A stretch of DNA of 64,000 nucleotides from JAVZJR01 sp037447235 (GTDB lineage: Archaea > Micrarchaeota > Micrarchaeia > Anstonellales > Bilamarchaeaceae): the NCBI GenBank assembly GCA_037447235.1, contig JBBIHC010000004.1, forward strand, positions 21,435 to 85,434, written 5' to 3'. The first letter of the stretch is position 1. Every line of letters starts with the position of its first letter. This document shows, in pieces, positions 51,284-59,659 of this stretch. The position numbers were made by a program, and so were the translations under genes. The notes below the pieces were generated by a model. It made no database searches. It was not told where the DNA came from and saw only the letters and a program-made list of their open reading frames with translations.

Positions 51284-53023
51284 ATGTGCGGGATAATAGG
51301 CTACATAGGCCCACAAAAAGCCGCGCAGGTTGTTTTTGAAGGGCTGAAAAGACTGGAATACCGCGGCTATGACTCTGTCGGGATGGCTGTTTTCGGGGAG
51401 CGGATAGAGATAAGAAAGGACAGGGGAACGGTTGAAGAGGTCTCGCGACACCTTGACTTCACATCGCTTTCTGGAAACATAGGAATAGGGCACAGCCGCT
51501 GGGCAACCCATGGGGTTCCGTGCAAGGAAAATGCGCACCCGCACGAGGACTGCAGCGGCGAAGTCGTGATAGTCCACAACGGGGTTATCGAGAACTACAG
51601 GCAGCTGAAAGAAACGCTCATAAAGGCAGGCCATAAGTTCAAGTCCGACACGGATACGGAAATAATCGCGCACCTGATTGAGGAAAATCTAAAAACGGGG
51701 GAGCCGCTGGAAGCTTTCAAAAAAAGCATAAGCGGACTGGAAGGGTCATATGCAGTCGCGGCAATAATCACCAGGGCAAGGGACCGGCTTTTCATCGCGA
51801 GGAAGGGAAGCCCGCTCATACTCGGGATTGGGAGCGGAGAGATGTTCTGCGCTTCTGACATTCCGGCAATGCTAAAGCACACAAAGACATTCGTCCCGCT
51901 TGAGGATTACGATTACGGTTTCATTGCGCGCCATGGCTATGAAATATTAAACATAAAAACTGGCTCAAGGGCAAACAGAAAGCCGATAACGGTGGACTGG
52001 GATGTAACGATGGCAGAGAAAGGCGGTTATCCGCATTTTATGCTGAAAGAAATAAACGACCAGAAGCATTTTGTCTATGATTCGCTCGCCAGCGACATTG
52101 AGAACGCAAAAAAGATTATCAACGAATGCCAAAACATTGACATAATAGCGTGCGGCACTTCCTATCACGCCGGCCTGATATTATCGCTCCTGCTTGACAA
52201 AAACGGGAAAAGAAGCAAGGTTTACATAGCGAGCGATTATTCTTTTGTTGGCACTCCAAACAGCAAAACGCTTGTCGTGGCAATAACGCAAAGTGGGGAA
52301 ACCGCTGATGTCCTCCAGGCAGTCAGGCACGCGAAAGAGCGCGGAGCCAGAGTTCTGGGAATAACAAATACTGTGGGCTCATCCATAACAAGAGAAGCAG
52401 ACGCTACAGCATTTATCAATGCCGGCGTGGAAATAGGCGTAGCAGCCACGAAAACATTCATGGCACAGCTCGTCCTAAGCTACCTGCTTGCCGGAAAAAG
52501 AAAAGAATTGCAGGAAGTCCCTTCACTAATAGAACATTCGCTTAAAGAAGAAAACGAGATCAGGAAAATCGCCGCGATGCTAAAGGACAAAAAAAACATA
52601 TTCTTCATAGCGCGGGGCCTGAACGTGCCGCTTGCGTATGAAGCCTCGCTAAAATTCAAGGAGATTTCCTACATTCATTCTGAAGCATATCCGGGAGGGG
52701 AGCTCAAGCACGGGACGCTCAGCCTGATAGAGAATGGCGTTCCGGTTATAATATTTGCCCCGGAAGACAATACCGTAACAAAGATGCTCGGGAACCTGAA
52801 GGAAGCCAAGGCGAGGGGCGCATTGATAATAAGCTTTACCGATAATGATGAAATCGCAGCCGAAAGCGACTATGTCATTCGTTTAATAACCCCAAAGGAA
52901 AAAATGGTTTATCCTTTTACCCTTCTGGTGCCGTTACAGCTTCTAGCTTATCACACGAGCGTGATGAAGGGAAACGATCCTGACAAGCCAAGAAACCTGG
53001 CGAAAGCAGTGACTGTGGAATGA
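51284..53023 (+). CDS. glmS: Glucosamine-fructose-6-phosphate aminotransferase (isomerizing)
   Basis: Makes glucosamine 6-phosphate from fructose 6-phosphate and glutamine. It begins MCGIIGYIG with the Cys2 nucleophile of the N-terminal glutaminase; two SIS domains follow (CGTSYHAGL, SGETADVL, ATKTFMAQL), ending PRNLAKAVTVE, the conserved end. 579 residues. TATA-like GTTTTTTAAG about 25 bases upstream; leaderless. Provides amino sugars for glycans of the envelope. Confidence 0.97.
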   Translation: MCGIIGYIGPQKAAQVVFEGLKRLEYRGYDSVGMAVFGERIEIRKDRGTVEEVSRHLDFTSLSGNIGIGHSRWATHGVPCKENAHPHEDCSGEVVIVHNGVIENYRQLKETLIKAGHKFKSDTDTEIIAHLIEENLKTGEPLEAFKKSISGLEGSYAVAAIITRARDRLFIARKGSPLILGIGSGEMFCASDIPAMLKHTKTFVPLEDYDYGFIARHGYEILNIKTGSRANRKPITVDWDVTMAEKGGYPHFMLKEINDQKHFVYDSLASDIENAKKIINECQNIDIIACGTSYHAGLILSLLLDKNGKRSKVYIASDYSFVGTPNSKTLVVAITQSGETADVLQAVRHAKERGARVLGITNTVGSSITREADATAFINAGVEIGVAATKTFMAQLVLSYLLAGKRKELQEVPSLIEHSLKEENEIRKIAAMLKDKKNIFFIARGLNVPLAYEASLKFKEISYIHSEAYPGGELKHGTLSLIENGVPVIIFAPEDNTVTKMLGNLKEAKARGALIISFTDNDEIAAESDYVIRLITPKEKMVYPFTLLVPLQLLAYHTSVMKGNDPDKPRNLAKAVTVE

Positions 53024-53125
53024 GCGTATAGCGGGCATTTGTGGCAGAAAACAGCGAATTGAAGCTTTTTTTACACAATTTTAGCTATCAATCACGACTT
53101 TATAAAGTTAAATTTATAAATTTTA

Positions 53126-53144
53126 TTATATATGTTTAAATACC
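53126..53144 (+). promoter_or_regulatory. Strong TATA region before the structured RNA
   Basis: TTATATATGTTTAAATACC includes two TATA-like boxes; a transcript starting about 25 bases downstream would begin at the 5' side of the long stem at 53151. Confidence 0.5.
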
Positions 53145-53147
53145 TCT

Positions 53148-53425
53148 GAGGAACTCTGATGAGGGCATTTCGGTTGTCCTGAAAAGGATGCGACCGTAAC
53201 AGCCTCTGTCAGGCGCTCGGCCATTAATGCGGTGGCTGGACTATAACTCACCGCATGAAATCCGTGCCCGATACGCTCGTATTGGCGCGAAGAAGACAAC
53301 CTTTAAAACGAGCAGATGGGTTAACGCGGCTTGATATGCGAAAAAGCCCGGCCCAAAGACTGATATCTGCAGTCGTTTAAGGAACTTCTTCACCGAGTCC
53401 AGATATATAATCAGAGTTCTTCTCG
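53148..53425 (+). ncRNA. Candidate structured RNA of unknown class
   Basis: About 278 gene-free bases between glmS and a 53-residue basic protein. The two ends pair perfectly, GAACTCTGAT (53151-53160) with ATCAGAGTTC (53410-53419). Inside are CGGTTG/CGACCG (53171-53176, 53191-53196), ATGCGGTG/CACCGCAT (53227-53234, 53249-53256), ATACG/CGTAT (53271-53282) and GACTG/CAGTC (53358-53362, 53370-53374). It follows a strong TATA region. RNase P RNA hallmarks are not convincing; it could be a leader of the next gene. Confidence 0.5.
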
Positions 53426-53448
53426 TATTATAGATAGATGGTGAAAAT

Positions 53449-53610
53449 ATGGTCAGAAAGAAGGCTGGAAGAAAAACAGCAAAAAAGATGCTTCCAAAAA
53501 AACCAAAAAGCAAGCCAAAAGCCGGGCCGCACGGCAGGCAACCAAGCGGCAAAAGCAAGCAATCAAAAGTCCAAAAGCTTATAAGACTGGCAACGACCGG
53601 CAGGGTCTAA
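53449..53610 (+). CDS. Very basic 53-residue protein
   Basis: Starts MVRKKAGRKTAKKMLPKKPK and continues Lys-rich with Pro and Gly, ending KLIRLATTGRV. GGTGAAAAT stands before the ATG at 53449, so translation is well supported. The composition suggests nucleic-acid binding, such as a nucleoid or ribosome-associated peptide. No family recognised. Lies 24 bases after the candidate structured RNA, which may be its leader. Confidence 0.65.
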   Translation: MVRKKAGRKTAKKMLPKKPKSKPKAGPHGRQPSGKSKQSKVQKLIRLATTGRV

Positions 53611-53611
53611 A

Positions 53612-54256
53612 TCAGATCAATTCAAGATCTTTGTACCTGTGGATTTGTTTTTTTACCCGCAACCACCACAAGTCAATTTCCCTTTCCCTACTCTTCCAGT
53701 CAGGATATCGCGTTTCTATTTTCTTCCAAAAACCGCTGCCGTGGTTGCGGATATCGCGGTGGGCAAACTCGTGAAATATGATGTAATCTATTAGCGAGTG
53801 GGGAAGAAAAACAAGATAGGCGGACAAGCGGATCTCGTCTTTTTTTGCTGAATAAGTCCCAAGGCGGGAACGCATGCGCCTTATGGCCACAGTTGGCGGC
53901 ATTGCGGAGTTTTGCTTAAGATAGGCCAACGCATGGGAGAAAAGGTCCTTCCTTGCCTGTTTTTTTAGTGCTGCAACCCCGTCAGCATAACGCCGCGGTT
54001 CCCCGAAATAATAGAACTCCCCTTCTTTGATTGCTGCAAGCGACTCCATATCCCTCAGCGCCGCAATCTTTCTCTCTATCCATCTTCTTTTTTCCTTAAG
54101 CAACCTGCCCACGGTCTGCTTATCCCTGGCAACAACGATTACGGTGTTGCAGGACGGGACCTGTATCCTGTTATAGCGCACCCGCCTTATTTTTGCTATT
54201 ACCGCAACATCGGCAAGATTTTCGCAACATTCTGCCAGCGTCATCTGCATTTCCAT
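53612..54256 (-). CDS. YgjP-like (DUF45) zinc metallopeptidase
   Basis: 214 residues. IIFHEFAHRDIRNHGSGFWK gives the HExxH zinc site with a following H-x-x-x-F-W, as in the YgjP/WLM-related metallopeptidase family; the N-terminal half has RRVRYNRIQVPS and WIERKIAAL, typical of this family. Starts directly after the 92-residue gene, part of a four-gene minus-strand run (PUA, phosphoesterase, unknown, this). Confidence 0.85.
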   Translation of the reverse strand: MEMQMTLAECCENLADVAVIAKIRRVRYNRIQVPSCNTVIVVARDKQTVGRLLKEKRRWIERKIAALRDMESLAAIKEGEFYYFGEPRRYADGVAALKKQARKDLFSHALAYLKQNSAMPPTVAIRRMRSRLGTYSAKKDEIRLSAYLVFLPHSLIDYIIFHEFAHRDIRNHGSGFWKKIETRYPDWKSREREIDLWWLRVKKQIHRYKDLELI

Positions 54257-54535
54257 CTAGGCTTTCACCACCCGGTTGGTTTTTTCGTCGTAAAAAGCCA
54301 TCCCGCCTGTTATCCGGGCGCGATTTACGATTATCTCCTTGCCGCCCGTGCCCTGGACAATCATCAAACGCTCCTTCCCCCCTCCCTCTGGAATCAGCAG
54401 TATGCTGTATTTTCCCTTTACTTCGCTGCCGTCAAGTTTTTTGTAAGCGTATACCACCATCCTTCCGGCCGCGACAAATATCCTCGCTTCCTTTTCCCCT
54501 TTTGAGGTAGTGGTTATCGTTTCTTCCGGATACAT
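54257..54535 (-). CDS. Conserved-looking 92-residue protein, unknown
   Basis: Beta-rich, with AGRMVVYAYKKLDGSEVKGK and VNRARITGGMAFYD; no motif or membrane segment. Overlaps the 3' end of the phosphoesterase gene by 22 bases and abuts the metallopeptidase gene, so it is expressed with them. I do not recognise a family. Confidence 0.55.
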   Translation of the reverse strand: MYPEETITTTSKGEKEARIFVAAGRMVVYAYKKLDGSEVKGKYSILLIPEGGGKERLMIVQGTGGKEIIVNRARITGGMAFYDEKTNRVVKA

Positions 54536-55080
54536 GCTTCAACCTCCTGCCTGATTTTTCCATTTTCAAAAAGACGAATGAAAAGGGTTTCGGCCGCCAC
54601 CTTCATAATGGCAAATGTCTGCGCAGTAGCATCGCTGCTTCCTCCCCACGCCCCTGTTGCCGTTCCAGGATTTATAAAAAGCGCAACACTGCCGTTGTCT
54701 TCCATTTTCGCAACTTCCATCTTGTGCGTATGCCCGTGTATCACGACGTCGGCATTTTCCCTTTTTCTTATCTCGTTCAGCTGCGCGATGTCCCCTCTTG
54801 GATGAATGCCGCTCCCGTGCAAGAGCAGAACGGTTATCTTTCCAGCCGTGAAGTTATATTTTTCCGGAAAGTTTAACTCATCCATATTTCCCCTGACGCA
54901 TTTTACCGGGCCGAATTTTTCAAGCGTTTTAATGACATCTTCGCCCGTGAGGTCTCCGGTGCAAAGCACTGCGTCAAATTTTTCTTTTTTGCGTTCTTCC
55001 CCAACGATGGCGATTATCCATCCTGGGATCTCGCTCGCCCTTTCCGGTATGTGGAAATCACCGATAACCAGGAATTTCAT
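54514..55080 (-). CDS. YfcE/MJ0936-type metallophosphoesterase
   Basis: 188 residues. Calcineurin-like metal motifs: GDFHIPERA, VLCTGDLTGEDV, RGNMDEL and VIHGHTHKMEV. MJ0936-like enzymes are phosphodiesterases. The ATG at 55080 overlaps the PUA gene stop (ATGA), so translation is coupled, and the frame upstream is not homologous. Confidence 0.9.
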   Translation of the reverse strand: MKFLVIGDFHIPERASEIPGWIIAIVGEERKKEKFDAVLCTGDLTGEDVIKTLEKFGPVKCVRGNMDELNFPEKYNFTAGKITVLLLHGSGIHPRGDIAQLNEIRKRENADVVIHGHTHKMEVAKMEDNGSVALFINPGTATGAWGGSSDATAQTFAIMKVAAETLFIRLFENGKIRQEVEACIRKKR

Positions 55081-55562
55081 TGTTGTTTTTCCCTGTTGAA
55101 GTTCCATATCCTGTCCCCGACATAATGAAGATTTTTTACTGCCTTGCCCCTGTCCATGGATTTCATTTCTGCCGAACCGGCCAATGCCAGCCCCACTGCA
55201 AGATTTTTTCCAAAATTCTGGTCAACCACGACAACAACATCGCCAGCTTCTATGCCGTCATCAAACGCGACGATGCCTGGACGCATTATGTCCGCCCCGT
55301 TCACCAGAAACCTGACCGCGCCCATGTCCACCGTAATTTTTTTCAGCGTAATGCCGGGCTGCTCCTGCAACAGCATTAATGTCGGCAAAATCTTTCCCTC
55401 TGCTTCAAAAAGCACTGGCCGGCTCTCCAGCAGGATGAGTTTTGCCTGCATATCCAGGAAAAGACCCTCAACCCTGCCTTTAACCGGCAATTGAAAGCCG
55501 AAGCTTATTCTTTGATTGAGCTCCCTGATTTCAGCCTTGCTCAAGGACAGTTTTTTTGCCAT
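55077..55562 (-). CDS. PUA-domain RNA-binding protein
   Basis: 161 residues. N-terminal domain of about 70 residues, then a PUA domain: VDMGAVRFLVNGADIMRPGIVAFDDGIEAGDVVVV (RNA-binding beta-barrel signature) and a later FGKNLAVGLALAGSAEM. Similar to archaeal MCT-1-like or tRNA/rRNA-associated PUA proteins. Heads the run with the phosphoesterase. Confidence 0.85.
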   Translation of the reverse strand: MAKKLSLSKAEIRELNQRISFGFQLPVKGRVEGLFLDMQAKLILLESRPVLFEAEGKILPTLMLLQEQPGITLKKITVDMGAVRFLVNGADIMRPGIVAFDDGIEAGDVVVVVDQNFGKNLAVGLALAGSAEMKSMDRGKAVKNLHYVGDRIWNFNREKQQ

Positions 55563-55568
55563 ATCTGC

Positions 55569-56480
55569 TCATCTCCTGGCCCGCATATGATAAAAATCGC
55601 TTTCTTCTGCGATATCCGGCTTTTTCTTGCATTCGCGGTACCTCATTGAATCGATATCCTCTTCAAGGCGCTTCTGCAACACCCGCTCCACGAAATCCTT
55701 TTGCGGCTCGACCGAGGCATTTATGTTCCTTGAGAGGTAATGAAAGTTCAGGTCCGTCGTAACCTGGCCCCCGTATGCCCTGTAAATGCAATCATTCCAC
55801 TGGTCCGGATAGATGCCGGTGATTTTTGAAACAGAGTCAAAACCATAGTCAAATATGTCAACAACGCCGCGGGGATTAAGCCCCTTTATGCAAGCCAGGA
55901 GGTGCTTTTTGGCGAAGATGTTTATCGGCACGACATATCCTTTTGGCATTTCATCCATATACGCCTTGATTTCTTCGTCCCCCCCAAATGGCTTAAAGGC
56001 ATTTTTTCCGTTTTCAATATGAAGCTCCAGCAACCCATTTTCGGTCCTCATCAACAGCTTCGCTGGCAGGTCGCTGTAGAGCTCATTGGACAGCACGTAG
56101 TCTGCCGACTTGACAAAAGTCGGAATGCCCTCGTACACGATGCCATCCACATTAAAACCAAAGGCGTCCCCGCGCTTCACGGCGTTTTTTACAAGGATTT
56201 CTGAAATGTCGCAAACATGATAAAGCACCCGTTCGGCAAAAGACGGGTCTTTCTTTCTCAGAGCAAGCATAAAAGATATAAAAAGAGTGCCGGCGCCTAT
56301 CCCCATCTCATAAATGTTTATTGTCCCCCGCCTGCTTGTTCTGGAGTAAAAATCCAGCGCTATCGCCTCGGAGAAATGCTTGTCTGCGGCAAAAGTCTTG
56401 AAATCCTTGAGAAAATCCAGGCCGCGCTTGGTGTAATAATCCCGATTTTTCTCTTCCTGGTACACATCAAAAGAGACCAT
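55569..56480 (-). CDS. MidA-like (DUF185) SAM methyltransferase
   Basis: 303 residues. IYEMGIGAGTLFISFMLAL is a SAM-binding motif, VLSNELYSDLPAKLL matches the NELxDxxP-like motif of NDUFAF7/MidA proteins, and YGGQVTTDLNFHYLSR resembles their GRQxTVDxN region. Relatives dimethylate arginine in complex I subunits; the substrate here is unknown and no complex I genes are seen. TATA-like CATTTAAATTAC upstream is shared with the HARP gene. Confidence 0.75.
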   Translation of the reverse strand: MVSFDVYQEEKNRDYYTKRGLDFLKDFKTFAADKHFSEAIALDFYSRTSRRGTINIYEMGIGAGTLFISFMLALRKKDPSFAERVLYHVCDISEILVKNAVKRGDAFGFNVDGIVYEGIPTFVKSADYVLSNELYSDLPAKLLMRTENGLLELHIENGKNAFKPFGGDEEIKAYMDEMPKGYVVPINIFAKKHLLACIKGLNPRGVVDIFDYGFDSVSKITGIYPDQWNDCIYRAYGGQVTTDLNFHYLSRNINASVEPQKDFVERVLQKRLEEDIDSMRYRECKKKPDIAEESDFYHMRARR

Positions 56481-56498
56481 AAAACAAATGCGATGGTA

Positions 56499-56511
56499 AG
56501 TAATTTAAATG
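56499..56511. promoter_or_regulatory. Shared TATA region, MidA-like and HARP genes
   Basis: AGTAATTTAAATG reads as a TATA-like box both ways, about 20-30 bases from the divergent starts at 56480 and 56531. Confidence 0.4.
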
Positions 56512-56530
56512 CTTTCAGAGAAGCAAGAGC

Positions 56531-57091
56531 ATGGCACTCAAAAAGTATGTTCTGGACACTTCCCTGTTTGTCAATCCCGGCGCAAGAAAGAGTTTTGGAA
56601 ATAACCCTGACGAAGCGGTAAAAAAATTCATCCAGACCGCAAAGAAAAAAGATGACACCTTGTTTTTCATTACGCCGCTGACTTTCAGAGAGCTGCAGAA
56701 TTTCATAAGCAAGAAAACTGCGGAAGAACTTGCAGCATTCATCAAGCAGCGCTCTGCCAACCTTTATTCCATCTATCTGCCCGCAGCGGTGTTTTACAAG
56801 TTTGTGGACAACATACGCTCAAGAATAGACAAAGGCCTGAGAATAGCCGAGCAATTCGCGATAGACAACAAGCCGGACAATCAGGCAAAGCTCAGGCAGC
56901 TCAGGGAAAAATACCGCTCAGCCTTGCGCACCGGCATAATAGACAGCAAAGAGGATTTTGAAGCCCTGATGCTGGCCAAAGAGCTTGAGGCGGTGGTGGT
57001 AACAGCTGACGAGGGAGTAATCGGCTTTGCTGACGAGATAGGCTGCGAATGGCTTAACGCGGCCCATTTCTACAAAACATTAAAATCGTAG
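56531..57091 (+). CDS. HARP-type protein-only RNase P (UPF0278, 'RNA ligase partner')
   Basis: 186 residues. PIN-like nuclease fold: YVLDTSLFVNP with the first catalytic Asp, a helical protrusion, DKGLRIAEQFA, LREKYRSALRTGIIDSKED and VVTADEGVIGFADEIG with the other acids. This ordered set matches homologs of Aquifex RNase P, which trim tRNA 5' leaders without RNA. Older databases call it RNA ligase partner. Its role in an archaeon that may also have RNase P RNA is open. Confidence 0.85.
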   Translation: MALKKYVLDTSLFVNPGARKSFGNNPDEAVKKFIQTAKKKDDTLFFITPLTFRELQNFISKKTAEELAAFIKQRSANLYSIYLPAAVFYKFVDNIRSRIDKGLRIAEQFAIDNKPDNQAKLRQLREKYRSALRTGIIDSKEDFEALMLAKELEAVVVTADEGVIGFADEIGCEWLNAAHFYKTLKS

Positions 57092-57101
57092 CCCCTGGGC
57101 C

Positions 57102-57728
57102 TCAGTCTTTTTTGAACTTGCCGAATTTTTCCCTGTTTTCACCTGCGGCTTTCTCAGAAAGAACCTCGGCTTCTATCTTTTTACGCGACTTTTTCTCTAC
57201 CAGCGGCTCTTTTACCGCCTTGTTGTTTTTTAGGGCAACTATCTCCGCTTCTTTTTTCCTGAAGCCAAAAAAAGACAAAATGGCGTCGATTATCTTTTGG
57301 AAGAATGATTTCTCCTTGCGCACGACTACTTTTACCGGCGGGCTGAAAGGCTTTCTTCCTGCGAGCGTTGCCTTTTCCTGCTCTTCCTGCAGGCAAAAGG
57401 CACACAACCTCCTGCCATTGAATATGTAGAATACTTCCGCTTCCCTGCCGCACCTTTCGCAGGTATTCTGGTATGAGAGCACCGATGTGGTTAGTTTTTC
57501 TTTTTTAGGCTTGAACTTTGCTTCTTCCTGCCTCTCGTCAGCCAAGCAATTGGGGCAGAGCCACATTCCCTTGTACTGCTGAAACTCGTATGCCGGAAGG
57601 TACATCTTGCACTTTGCACATTGCCTGTAAAACCCATAAAAGCTGCAGTTCTCGCAGTACGGCAAGCCGTCAATGCCGTATTCAACTTCCCCTTTCTTGC
57701 CGCATCTTGAGCATATCCCCTTTGTCAT
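57102..57728 (-). CDS. Multi-zinc-ribbon protein with basic tail
   Basis: 208 residues. Three or four CxxC pairs: ICSRCGKKG/YCENCSF, QCAKCKMYL/LCPNCLAD and TCERCGREA/LCAFCLQ, which could bind three zincs. The C-terminal half is Lys/Glu-rich and contains a hydrophobic FFQKIIDAILSFFGF segment, perhaps a membrane-associating helix. No function recognised. Convergent with the HARP gene, stops 11 bases apart. Confidence 0.65.
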   Translation of the reverse strand: MTKGICSRCGKKGEVEYGIDGLPYCENCSFYGFYRQCAKCKMYLPAYEFQQYKGMWLCPNCLADERQEEAKFKPKKEKLTTSVLSYQNTCERCGREAEVFYIFNGRRLCAFCLQEEQEKATLAGRKPFSPPVKVVVRKEKSFFQKIIDAILSFFGFRKKEAEIVALKNNKAVKEPLVEKKSRKKIEAEVLSEKAAGENREKFGKFKKD

Positions 57729-57750
57729 GAAACTTCATTCTCTCAGACGA

Positions 57751-58683
57751 TTATTCAGTTGTTATTTTCCAGCCTTTTTCGCCCCTTACTATCTTCAACT
57801 TATCCAGAGTTTCTTTTATGACCCCCTGTATCTGCTTCTGTTCGTTTCCGTTCTTGTCATTAATATGTTTTTTCACTTCCCCTAATATGGTTTGTTTGGC
57901 CGAATCGCTTAACACAAATGTTTTCTCTTCTTTTGCGTGTTGCTTGTTTCCCACCAAAAATTTTTTCCCCAAATACAGATTATATATATTTTTTCCTTTT
58001 CCTATAGGAATACGAACATAGCCCTTATTATTTTCTGAAAAAGAGCTGTCCGACACCTCCATTTCCATCCCGCCAGAACCGCGTTCTGTTATCGTTCCTT
58101 TGAACGCCAACCAGTCCCTGCCCTTTATTACTTCAAATGAGCTTGATGTCTCGGCGCCAGTCTCACGCTCCAGGGACGGCTGTTCTGGCGGCTTCTCGGT
58201 TTTTTTTGGTGCTGCCATGAACAGGGGCTCCTTACCGGAAACTGCCGAGGGCAATTCTATGGGTCCGCTTGGAGCCGGGCCGGGTGCCGCGGGCTTCATT
58301 TTTTCAGGCACCAGAAGGGTGGATGGGATGGCTGGTTTATTCTCCGGCTTTTGTTCCGTCACTCGCGGCGCCTCTTTTCGCGCGGGCGCATAATAAATCG
58401 TTGATGGGAGAGGGATGCTGTTTTTCTGGAGTTCGTTTCTTATACGCGTCTCTAATTCTTCGCCTGAAAGCGTGTTTTCTTTTTTTATGGCAATCAAAAC
58501 GAGCACCGGACCTTTATCTGTCATAAATAACTTGGACGGCAAGACAAAATAGCCTTTTTCCTGCAAAGGGCGGGTTTCAGTGCCAATCTGCCTCCAAGCA
58601 GCATCAGTTGGCGCAAATTTCCTGATTATTATCGTTTCTTCCTCTTTTTGTTTTCCTGCGACAGGCAATGTTTGTGGGGCCAT
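57751..58683 (-). CDS. Pro-rich linker protein, unknown function
   Basis: 310 residues. N-terminal alpha-beta part (about 1-85), then a Pro/Glu/Ala-rich low-complexity linker (about 90-185), then a folded C-terminal domain with FEVIKGRDWLAFKGTITERG and YNLYLGKKFLVGNKQ, which looks like an OB or SH3-like beta barrel. The ATG at 58683 follows GTGATAGT and is preferred over 58749. No family recognised. Lies between zinc-ribbon and GINS genes. Confidence 0.6.
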   Translation of the reverse strand: MAPQTLPVAGKQKEEETIIIRKFAPTDAAWRQIGTETRPLQEKGYFVLPSKLFMTDKGPVLVLIAIKKENTLSGEELETRIRNELQKNSIPLPSTIYYAPARKEAPRVTEQKPENKPAIPSTLLVPEKMKPAAPGPAPSGPIELPSAVSGKEPLFMAAPKKTEKPPEQPSLERETGAETSSSFEVIKGRDWLAFKGTITERGSGGMEMEVSDSSFSENNKGYVRIPIGKGKNIYNLYLGKKFLVGNKQHAKEEKTFVLSDSAKQTILGEVKKHINDKNGNEQKQIQGVIKETLDKLKIVRGEKGWKITTE

Positions 58684-58799
58684 ACTATCACTTATTAGTT
58701 TTATAAACGAAATATTTAATAAAAACGCTGCCCGCCCCACATCCATCATCCATGCACGCTGCCGGTAAAACTTCCTTCAGACCATTGCCGGAAAGAAAA

Positions 58800-58813
58800 T
58801 GTTTAAATATTGT
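58800..58813 (+). promoter_or_regulatory. TATA box for the GINS gene
   Basis: TGTTTAAATATTG about 25-30 bases before the ATG at 58835; probably a leaderless transcript. Confidence 0.5.
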
Positions 58814-58834
58814 TTAGCTGAATTTAACAACCGT

Positions 58835-59356
58835 ATGGGGGAGATTAGTTACAAGGCGCTCAGGGAGATACAGCAAAAGGAGTTTTCTTCGCCCAAATTG
58901 AGCCAGCTGGACGATGATTTTTATGCTGCCGCAGATGCCTTCATAAAACAAAAAAAGGACGAAGCGTTCTCCTCAAACTCAATACTGAGGATAAGGGAAT
59001 TTGAAAACCTGCAGAAAATAGTCGCCGCAATAAAGGAAAAACGGGAAGAGAAAATTGTTTTGATGGCGCTAAGGGGCGAAAAGGTCAACGGGTTTTTAAC
59101 GCCGCAAGAAAAGGCTCTCTTTGACAAACTTGCTTCCGTCCTTGCAGAATTCCGTTCATCAACAGAGGCTGCCACTGACAAAAAGAGCCAGGATGAAAGG
59201 CTAAAAGTAAAAATTATAAAAGATATTGAAGCATATAAAGGATTGGATGGAAACATCTACGGCCCTTATAAGCAGGATGAGATAACCCTTCTGCCAAAAA
59301 CCGAAGTGGAATGGCTGATAAAGGCAAAAATGGCCGAAATGCTGGTGACACGATAG
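58835..59356 (+). CDS. GINS complex subunit (Gins15/Gins51 type)
   Basis: 173 residues. ILRIREFENLQKIVAAIKEKREEKIVLMAL is the conserved helical A-domain of archaeal Gins51, with the C-terminal B-domain after a linker (YKQDEITLLPKTEVEWLI). GINS joins MCM and Cdc45 in the replicative helicase; mcm lies 13 kb upstream. Start chosen by TATA spacing. Precedes the L44e operon with only 14 bases between. Confidence 0.88.
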   Translation: MGEISYKALREIQQKEFSSPKLSQLDDDFYAAADAFIKQKKDEAFSSNSILRIREFENLQKIVAAIKEKREEKIVLMALRGEKVNGFLTPQEKALFDKLASVLAEFRSSTEAATDKKSQDERLKVKIIKDIEAYKGLDGNIYGPYKQDEITLLPKTEVEWLIKAKMAEMLVTR

Positions 59357-59370
59357 TGTCGGGTGATTAA

Positions 59371-59655
59371 ATGAAATTTCCGAATCAGGTCAACGCATAT
59401 TGCCCCTTCTGCAAAAAGCACGAAGTGCACAAAGCAAAAGTGGCGAGCAAAGGAGCTGCAAGGACGCTTGCAAGAGGCACGCGAGCGCACGAACGAAAAC
59501 TTCTTGGCCACGGAGGCAAGCGCGCGGGCAAAAAAACTGTAAAAAAGCAGGGAAAAAGGCAAAAGCTGATTCTTCAATGCCAAACCTGCAAGAAAAAACA
59601 TCAGCGGGTGCTTGGAGGCGGAAGAATTACCAAAAAGGTTGAAATAAAGGTGTGA
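59371..59655 (+). CDS. rpl44e: 50S ribosomal protein L44e
   Basis: 94 residues. CPFCKKHEVHKAK and CQTCKKKHQ give the zinc-binding pairs, with the basic GHGGKRAGKKTVKK region between, typical of L44e. GGGTGATTAA precedes the ATG. First of the conserved archaeal operon L44e, S27e, aIF2-alpha, Nop10, PAC2. Confidence 0.97.
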   Translation: MKFPNQVNAYCPFCKKHEVHKAKVASKGAARTLARGTRAHERKLLGHGGKRAGKKTVKKQGKRQKLILQCQTCKKKHQRVLGGGRITKKVEIKV

Positions 59656-59659
59656 TCAT

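Noticed and set aside
53024..53147. glmS ribozyme or riboswitch linked to glmS
   Set aside because: The structured region lies 3' of glmS, not in its leader, and no ribozyme core motif is recognised; upstream of glmS there is only a TATA box.
53151..53210. C/D box guide RNA at TGATGA...CTGA
   Set aside because: A C-like and a D'-like box are present, but no convincing C' and D boxes at the right spacing, and the 5' part pairs with the distant 3' end.
53148..53425. Calling the structured RNA RNase P RNA
   Set aside because: Only a GAGGAAC-like start fits; the conserved 3' ACAGAA-type segment and specificity-domain motifs are missing.
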